Source: JALYGK01 sp036259835 (GTDB lineage: Bacteria > Actinomycetota > UBA4738). From it: 17,897 nucleotides of DNA. The notes beneath the pieces are model-generated. The model made no database searches. It was not told the DNA's origin and worked only from the letters and a program-made list of their open reading frames with translations. Position 1 is the stretch's first letter. Each line of letters starts with the position of its first letter. The position numbers were made by a program, and so were the translations under genes. The stretch covers positions 1 to 17,897 of the forward strand of contig DATABA010000097.1 of NCBI GenBank assembly GCA_036259835.1, given 5' to 3'. This document shows, piece after piece, positions 13,407 through 17,897 of this stretch.

Positions 13407-13660
13407 GGCGATCTCGTTCGTGCGGTTCGACGCTCCTGGACTTTTCGGATCAGGCTCCAGGCCGAAACGGCAGTCCAGACCGTCTCGAGAAGCAGGAAAC
13501 CCCAGTCCCGGTCAACCGCCGCGACCACCGCGAGGACGGCGGCTCCAAGGACGTTCAGCAAGAGGTAAGACCAGCTGGTGGCCTCGACGGCGCCGACCTG
13601 CAGCGCGATGAAGGCGGCCAGGATGGCGACTGCGCCCCCGATCTGTGCGAATTGCTCCAT
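13403..13660 (-). CDS. Small CBU_0592-type membrane protein
   Basis: Predicted 85 residues with three hydrophobic segments (about 5-24, 31-48, 53-71) and a basic C-terminus. The pattern AVAILAAFIALQVG, then YLLLNVLGAAVLAVVAA, then WGFLLLETVWTAVSAWSL matches the CBU_0592-like family, whose function is unknown. GGGAGG lies three bases before the ATG, a rather short spacer. It is divergent from the SDR gene with only 32 bp between starts, and convergent with the antiporter. Confidence 0.8.
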   Translation of the reverse strand: MEQFAQIGGAVAILAAFIALQVGAVEATSWSYLLLNVLGAAVLAVVAAVDRDWGFLLLETVWTAVSAWSLIRKVQERRTARTRSP

Positions 13661-13692
13661 CGGCCTCCCGGTCAGATTAGTGTGGGGTGGCG

Positions 13693-14682
13693 ATGAGCAG
13701 GGTCGTCGTCGTCACCGGTGGGTCGGCCGGCGTGGGGCGGGCCGTCGTTCGAATGCTTGCCGAGCGCGGCGACTCGGTTGGGATTCTTGCCCGGGGTGCC
13801 CATGGTCTGACCGGCGCCGGAAACGAGGTCAAGGATGCGGGCTCGCGTGCGGTCGTGGTGCCGACGGACATGGCTGACCATCAGCAGGTGGAGCGGGCGG
13901 CCTCCCAAGTCGAGGAGCGGCTCGGTCCCATCGATGTGTGGATCAATTGCGCCATGACGTCGGTCTTCGCGCCGTTCAAAGAGATGTCGCCCGATGACTT
14001 TCGTCGCGTCACGGAAGTCACCTACCTCGGATACGTGTACGGAACCATGTCCGCCCTCCGTCGAATGCTGGCGCGCGACGAGGGGACCATCGTCCAGGTC
14101 GGGTCCGCGCTGGCGTTTCGAGGGATCCCGCTGCAGAGCGCGTACTGCGGCTCGAAGCATGCCATCAGCGGCTTCATGGATTCGCTCAGAGCCGAACTCC
14201 TCCACGACAAGGCGAACGTTCACGTCACCGAAGTACACCTTCCGGCGCTGAACACACCGCAGTTCGACTGGGTGAAGTCGCTCCTTCCGAACAGGGCACA
14301 GCCGGTCCCCCCGATCTATCAGCCGGAGGTCGCGGCGCGTGCGATTTTGTGGGCGGCCGACCATCCCGAGCGGCGCTCTTATTGGGTTGGAGCGACGACC
14401 GCGGCGACGATCCTCGCCGACAAGTTCGTCCCCGGCCTGATCGAACGCTACCTCGCGCGAACCGGGCTGGAGTCGCAACAGACCGACGAGCGGGAAGATC
14501 CGGAACGACCCAACAACCTGTGGGAACCCGTGGCCCGGGATTTCGGCGCACGCGGCCGATTCGGCGACAGGTCACACGACCGCAATCCTCAGTTCTGGCT
14601 TTCGGCTCACCGGCGCTGGGTCGGGTTGGCGGGGGGCGCACTCGCCCTTGCCCTCCTTGCCGCCAGGCGCAAGGGCGGGTGA
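13693..14682 (+). CDS. SDR family oxidoreductase with C-terminal membrane segment
   Basis: Predicted 329-residue NAD(P)-dependent short-chain dehydrogenase. TGGSAGVGR (8-16) is the nucleotide-binding loop, S138 and YCGSK (Y151, K155) form the catalytic set, and INCAM (84-88) replaces the usual NNAG. Beyond the standard ~250-residue fold there is an extension ending in a hydrophobic stretch (about 309-324) and RRKGG, so the protein may be membrane-tethered. The substrate is unknown. GTG at 13687 is an alternative start; the ATG at 13693 is preceded by GGGGTGG. The last 35 bp overlap the next gene on the same strand, so they probably form an operon. Confidence 0.92.
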   Translation: MSRVVVVTGGSAGVGRAVVRMLAERGDSVGILARGAHGLTGAGNEVKDAGSRAVVVPTDMADHQQVERAASQVEERLGPIDVWINCAMTSVFAPFKEMSPDDFRRVTEVTYLGYVYGTMSALRRMLARDEGTIVQVGSALAFRGIPLQSAYCGSKHAISGFMDSLRAELLHDKANVHVTEVHLPALNTPQFDWVKSLLPNRAQPVPPIYQPEVAARAILWAADHPERRSYWVGATTAATILADKFVPGLIERYLARTGLESQQTDEREDPERPNNLWEPVARDFGARGRFGDRSHDRNPQFWLSAHRRWVGLAGGALALALLAARRKGG

Positions 14683-15166
14683 TCGAAGGCTGGACTGGGC
14701 AGGCTGGGCGATATTTGGCTTCGTGGCGACCGTGGTCCTTTCGGGAATCATGGTGGCCAGCCAGCTCCTCGGACTGTCGAGGATGGATATCCCCCTGATG
14801 CTTGGGACGATCTTCGTCCAGGACCTCGACCTGGCGCGCGTTGTGGGATTCCTCATCCACGTCGTCAACGGGCAGGTCTTCGCGCTGCTGTACGCCGGCG
14901 CCTTCGCGCTCATCGGTTGGGCGACCTGGTGGCTCGGTGCGGTGTTCGGGCTCGTCCACGGGTTTGCCGCTCTGACGGTGATCATTCCGTTCTTGCCAGG
15001 CGTCCATCCTCGGATGGCGTCCGAACGGTCGGGGCCGGAGCTCACCACGGTGCTCGAACCGCCCGGGCCGCTGGGGTCGAACTATGGGAGAGAGACGCTC
15101 CTGTTCACCCTGGTCGCTCACGTTGCATATGGCGCGATACTCGGCGGGTTTCTCAATCCGCGGTAG
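14648..15166 (+). CDS. Membrane protein of unknown function
   Basis: Predicted up to 172 residues with four hydrophobic segments (about 18-42, 62-85, 86-113 and 150-168). Motifs are RMDIPLMLGT, then ARVVGFLIHVVNGQVFALLYA, GLVHGFAALTVIIPFLPGVHPRMA, EPPGPLGSNYG and HVAYGAILGG. I recognise this as a recurrent actinobacterial conserved hypothetical but cannot name a function. The start is uncertain: TTG at 14648 or TTG at 14657, both inside the end of the SDR gene, with no clear ribosome site, so coupling to SDR translation is likely. The 3' end overlaps the convergent GH15 gene by 14 bp. Confidence 0.78.
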   Translation: MPSLPPGARAGDRRLDWAGWAIFGFVATVVLSGIMVASQLLGLSRMDIPLMLGTIFVQDLDLARVVGFLIHVVNGQVFALLYAGAFALIGWATWWLGAVFGLVHGFAALTVIIPFLPGVHPRMASERSGPELTTVLEPPGPLGSNYGRETLLFTLVAHVAYGAILGGFLNPR

Positions 15167-16946
15167 CGGCCTGGAGAGCGAGCGCCGCCTGAATCAGAGC
15201 CGCGTGCGTCAGCGCTTGGGGAAAGTTTCCCAAGTGCTCGCCGGTCGAGGGATCCATCTCCTCTCCAAACAGCCCGACCACGTTGCTTCGCTTGCAAAGT
15301 TCGTCGAACAGGGAAACCGCGTCATCGACTCGGCCGGTCCTTGCGAGCGCCTGAACCAGCCAAAACGAGCACGGGAGGAACGCTCCCTCGCCGCCTTCGA
15401 CCCCATCGCTGCCCGGTGGGTACCGGTACAGGAGCGGGCCCCCGGCCGAGAGCTCGCGGCGGATCGCGTCGATCGTCCCTTTCACCCGGGGAGATTCCGG
15501 CGGATCGAACTCGAGCGTCGGCAAGATCAGAACGGCGGCGTCCAACTCATCGGCGCCATAGGATCGGACGTAGGCTCCGCGACGCTCGTCAAAGCCCCGC
15601 GCCCGAATATCCGCGGCGAGGGCGTCGCGCTCCGCAACCCAACGCTCGAGCCGCGATGGACGCGTTCGGCGCGATCGAGCGATCCGCGAGACTCGGTCGA
15701 GCGCCAGCCATGCCATGAGCTTCGAGTGAACGTAGTGCGCCGGCCTTTCCCGAACCTCCCAGATGCCGGCGTCGGGTTGTCGCCAGTTCTTCGCGATCCA
15801 GTCGGCCGTTGACCTGACGGCGCTCCAGATCGCGGGATTTGGCTTCCCTCCGTGCTGGAGGCGATTCCATGCCGTGTCGACCACCCAGCCGTACACGTCC
15901 AACTGGTGCTGCCTCCCGGCACTGTTGCCGATGCGAACGGGCCGGCTCCCCCGGTATCCCGGTGCCGCCGGAACCTCGTGTTCGCCGCGCTGCGGCTTTC
16001 CGTCGACCGAATAGACGACGTGCAAGCGGGGCCTGGTCAACCGACTCGCCTGGAGCAGCCAGTGGAGGAAGGATTCGGCTTCGTCGTCCAGCCCATTCGT
16101 GAGGAACGCCGTCACTCCGATGCTCGCGTCCCGCGGCCACGCGAATCGGTAGTCCCAGTTCCGGCCACCACCGATGCGCTCGGGCAGTGACGTGGTCGGA
16201 GCGGCAACGGGCGCGCCGGACGGCGCATAGGTGAGCAAGCGCAGCGTGATCAGGCTCCGCACGACCTGGTCGAGGACCGGCCCCCGGTACGTGATACGTG
16301 AGGTCCAATGTCGCCACCACTTGTCTGTCTCGTCCAACAGCCCGAACGCGTGATCCGGTTCCACGAACACGAGAGGTTGCCGGTCGCTCATGGACATGAC
16401 GAAGGTCACCGGTCGTCCCGGTTGGACGTCGAAGGCGAGCGCTTCGCCCGGCACGACGGGGAGCTCGGGAGTCGATCGGAGCGCGATCGCCGTGGTTCCT
16501 CGAAGCGACACCAGCGCGCGTGACCGCCGCTCGTTCCTAAGCCGGTCGCCATTGAGGCCCGATCGGGGGTCGTACACGACCCGCACCAGTGCGGGCGCTC
16601 CTTCGCTCTCGAGTCGACGCACCAGGACGACCTGCGGGAGGAGGTGACCGGTTACCTTCAGCACCATCCCCTCGGTGAGCCGCACTTCGGCCCGCCGAGT
16701 TCGCCACCTGGTTTCGAGAACCGTGGAACTCTCCCGATACCGGCGAGTCACATGCGTACGACCGTCGACGTCTAACGAGAAGCGACCGGCGCGGTCGCCG
16801 CCCACCAGGCGTCCAAAGATCGGATCAGAATCGAACCGCGGAAGGCACAGCCAGTCGATCGAGCCTTGCGCGGACGAAAGAGCCGCGGTCCGGCCGTCTC
16901 CGATCAGCGCATAGTCGCCGATCGGAGGCAGATCGGGAGCCTCCAT
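15153..16946 (-). CDS. Glycoside hydrolase family 15 (glucoamylase/trehalase-type)
   Basis: Predicted 597 residues, the normal length for bacterial GH15. The N-terminal GDYALIGDGRTAAL then GSIDWLCLPRFDSD (10-40) is typical of the beta-sandwich domain. The (alpha/alpha)6 catalytic barrel has GGGRNWDYRFAWPRDAS (259-275), GIWE (E397, likely general acid), FLPCSFWLVQAL and GEEMDP (E562/E563, likely base). Actinobacterial relatives hydrolyse trehalose or terminal alpha-glucosyl bonds; sequence alone does not choose between them. No signal peptide is seen, so it is probably cytoplasmic. The MFS stop is 38 bp upstream on the same strand, so they may share a transcript. Confidence 0.95.
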   Translation of the reverse strand: MEAPDLPPIGDYALIGDGRTAALSSAQGSIDWLCLPRFDSDPIFGRLVGGDRAGRFSLDVDGRTHVTRRYRESSTVLETRWRTRRAEVRLTEGMVLKVTGHLLPQVVLVRRLESEGAPALVRVVYDPRSGLNGDRLRNERRSRALVSLRGTTAIALRSTPELPVVPGEALAFDVQPGRPVTFVMSMSDRQPLVFVEPDHAFGLLDETDKWWRHWTSRITYRGPVLDQVVRSLITLRLLTYAPSGAPVAAPTTSLPERIGGGRNWDYRFAWPRDASIGVTAFLTNGLDDEAESFLHWLLQASRLTRPRLHVVYSVDGKPQRGEHEVPAAPGYRGSRPVRIGNSAGRQHQLDVYGWVVDTAWNRLQHGGKPNPAIWSAVRSTADWIAKNWRQPDAGIWEVRERPAHYVHSKLMAWLALDRVSRIARSRRTRPSRLERWVAERDALAADIRARGFDERRGAYVRSYGADELDAAVLILPTLEFDPPESPRVKGTIDAIRRELSAGGPLLYRYPPGSDGVEGGEGAFLPCSFWLVQALARTGRVDDAVSLFDELCKRSNVVGLFGEEMDPSTGEHLGNFPQALTHAALIQAALALQAATAD

Positions 16947-16984
16947 GGCGTCGATTGTCTACGGAATCAACCGATGACGGCCGG

Positions 16985-17897
16985 TCACTTCGAGAACGCC
17001 CACCGATCCGGGAGAGGCACCGGTTCAGGCTTGTGGCCATCGGGTTCGGCCTCGGCGGGTGGCGGGGTCGTCTCCACGGCTGCTGCCAAAGGCGAAACCG
17101 GCGCTCGGAGCAGCAGACCCCTTCCGATCGCCGCGGCCACCAAGAGGAGCCCGCCTGACACCGCATAGGTCAGGCGAACGCCGATGGTGCTTCCGAGCCA
17201 TCCCGCGAGCAGCGCCCCGGCAAGGAAGCCGGAGTTCGCTACGACTTCGAACGCCGCAAACACCCGTCCCCGGAATCGGTCGGGAACTCGCTCCTGAAGC
17301 AGAGACTCGTACGCGACGTTCCCGACGGCATTGGCGAGCCCGGCGCACAACCACGCCAAGAGCACCGTCTGAAGACCCGACGCGCCCGCTGCCGCGATCG
17401 CCGCAACCCCGACAATCGCGATCATCACCACCAGAAGCCGCTCGCGCGCCCATTTCCGGGCGAGTGCCGGAGCCGCCACGGATCCCAGGACCATACCGAG
17501 CCCCCAGCTACCCGTGACCAAGCCGAGAGCGGTGGGGCCCAGCGAGAGGGTGCCCAACACGAACAACGATTCCAGCGGCGCCTTCGTCGCCGCGGCAACG
17601 AGGACAATTCCGATCACGATCAACAGGCTGCGGACCAGGGGAGTGCGGATCGCGTACCTCGCTCCATCGGTCAGGTCGTGAATCGTTGTGCGATCGTCGG
17701 CCGGCGCTGTTTCCTGCTTCAAGCGAAGCCCCCTGAGAAGAAGTGCCGAAAGCACGAATGAACCGGCGTTCAGCGCGAACGCCGGTCCCGCCCCGACAGT
17801 TGCGACCAGGAATCCCCCGAGCGCAGGTCCCGCCATGATGGCGAAGTGCATCGTCCCGCCCACCATGGCGTTGGCCGCCACGACCTCCTCCTTCTTC
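16985..17897 (-). CDS. MFS transporter, C-terminal portion (5' end outside window)
   Basis: 303 residues are visible and the reading frame stays open to the window edge. The first visible residues KKEEVVAANA, followed by GPALGGFLV, correspond to the cytoplasmic-loop/TM5 region of MFS drug or enterobactin-type exporters. VPDRFRGRVFAAFEVV is the second-half signature loop. About eight TM segments are seen, then a proline-rich acidic tail. The GTG at 17881 is internal, not the start. The substrate is unknown. It lies upstream of GH15 on the same strand. Confidence 0.92.
   Translation of the reverse strand, partial: KKEEVVAANAMVGGTMHFAIMAGPALGGFLVATVGAGPAFALNAGSFVLSALLLRGLRLKQETAPADDRTTIHDLTDGARYAIRTPLVRSLLIVIGIVLVAAATKAPLESLFVLGTLSLGPTALGLVTGSWGLGMVLGSVAAPALARKWARERLLVVMIAIVGVAAIAAAGASGLQTVLLAWLCAGLANAVGNVAYESLLQERVPDRFRGRVFAAFEVVANSGFLAGALLAGWLGSTIGVRLTYAVSGGLLLVAAAIGRGLLLRAPVSPLAAAVETTPPPAEAEPDGHKPEPVPLPDRWAFSK

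Overview
This is a GC-rich chromosomal window whose gene content points to an actinomycete-type bacterium (Actinomycetota). The supporting genes are a DUF3039 protein, a DGPF/YCII protein, an actinobacterial-style GH15 glucoamylase/trehalase, a TetR-controlled membrane acyl-CoA desaturase and a chaplin-like secreted repeat protein. GTG and TTG starts and weak or absent Shine-Dalgarno sites are also common here. The genus cannot be read from the sequence. I see no insertion sequence, integrase, phage gene or CRISPR array.

Layout. Positions 1-126 hold the 3' end of a tRNA-Ser and a complete tRNA-Arg(ACG). Positions 152-1542 (minus strand) hold a secreted/membrane protein with a bactofilin-like beta-helix and a DGPF/YCII protein. 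Positions 1543-2045 have no secure gene. Positions 2046-3688 (minus) form a desaturase-TetR pair, preceded by a well-formed promoter whose -10 touches a perfect palindrome that is one of two tandem copies. Positions 3828-4106 (plus) encode a DUF3039 protein, and a very long hairpin separates it from the next, convergent gene. Positions 4202-6905 (minus) hold a 720-residue protein with nine chaplin-like two-cysteine repeats and, upstream of it, a two-TM protein. Their leader region (6906-7238) is noncoding and rich in repeats and hairpins.

Positions 7239-11317 (minus) carry five tightly packed genes: a pyruvoyl-dependent phosphatidylserine-decarboxylase-family enzyme, a DDAH/arginine-deiminase-superfamily hydrolase, a MATE exporter, and azlC-azlD. 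Two junctions are ATGA overlaps. I infer a small amine or amino-acid production-and-export operon; this is the best candidate for an undescribed system in the window.

From 11464 a second tRNA-Arg (TCG), almost identical to the first, is followed on the plus strand by a small basic ORF and a KhtT/KhtU-like K+(cation)/H+ antiporter pair. A small CBU_0592-type membrane protein lies convergent to that pair. An SDR oxidoreductase with a C-terminal membrane segment overlaps a membrane protein of unknown function (plus strand). These converge on a GH15 glycosidase, and an MFS transporter truncated by the window edge lies upstream of the glycosidase on the minus strand.
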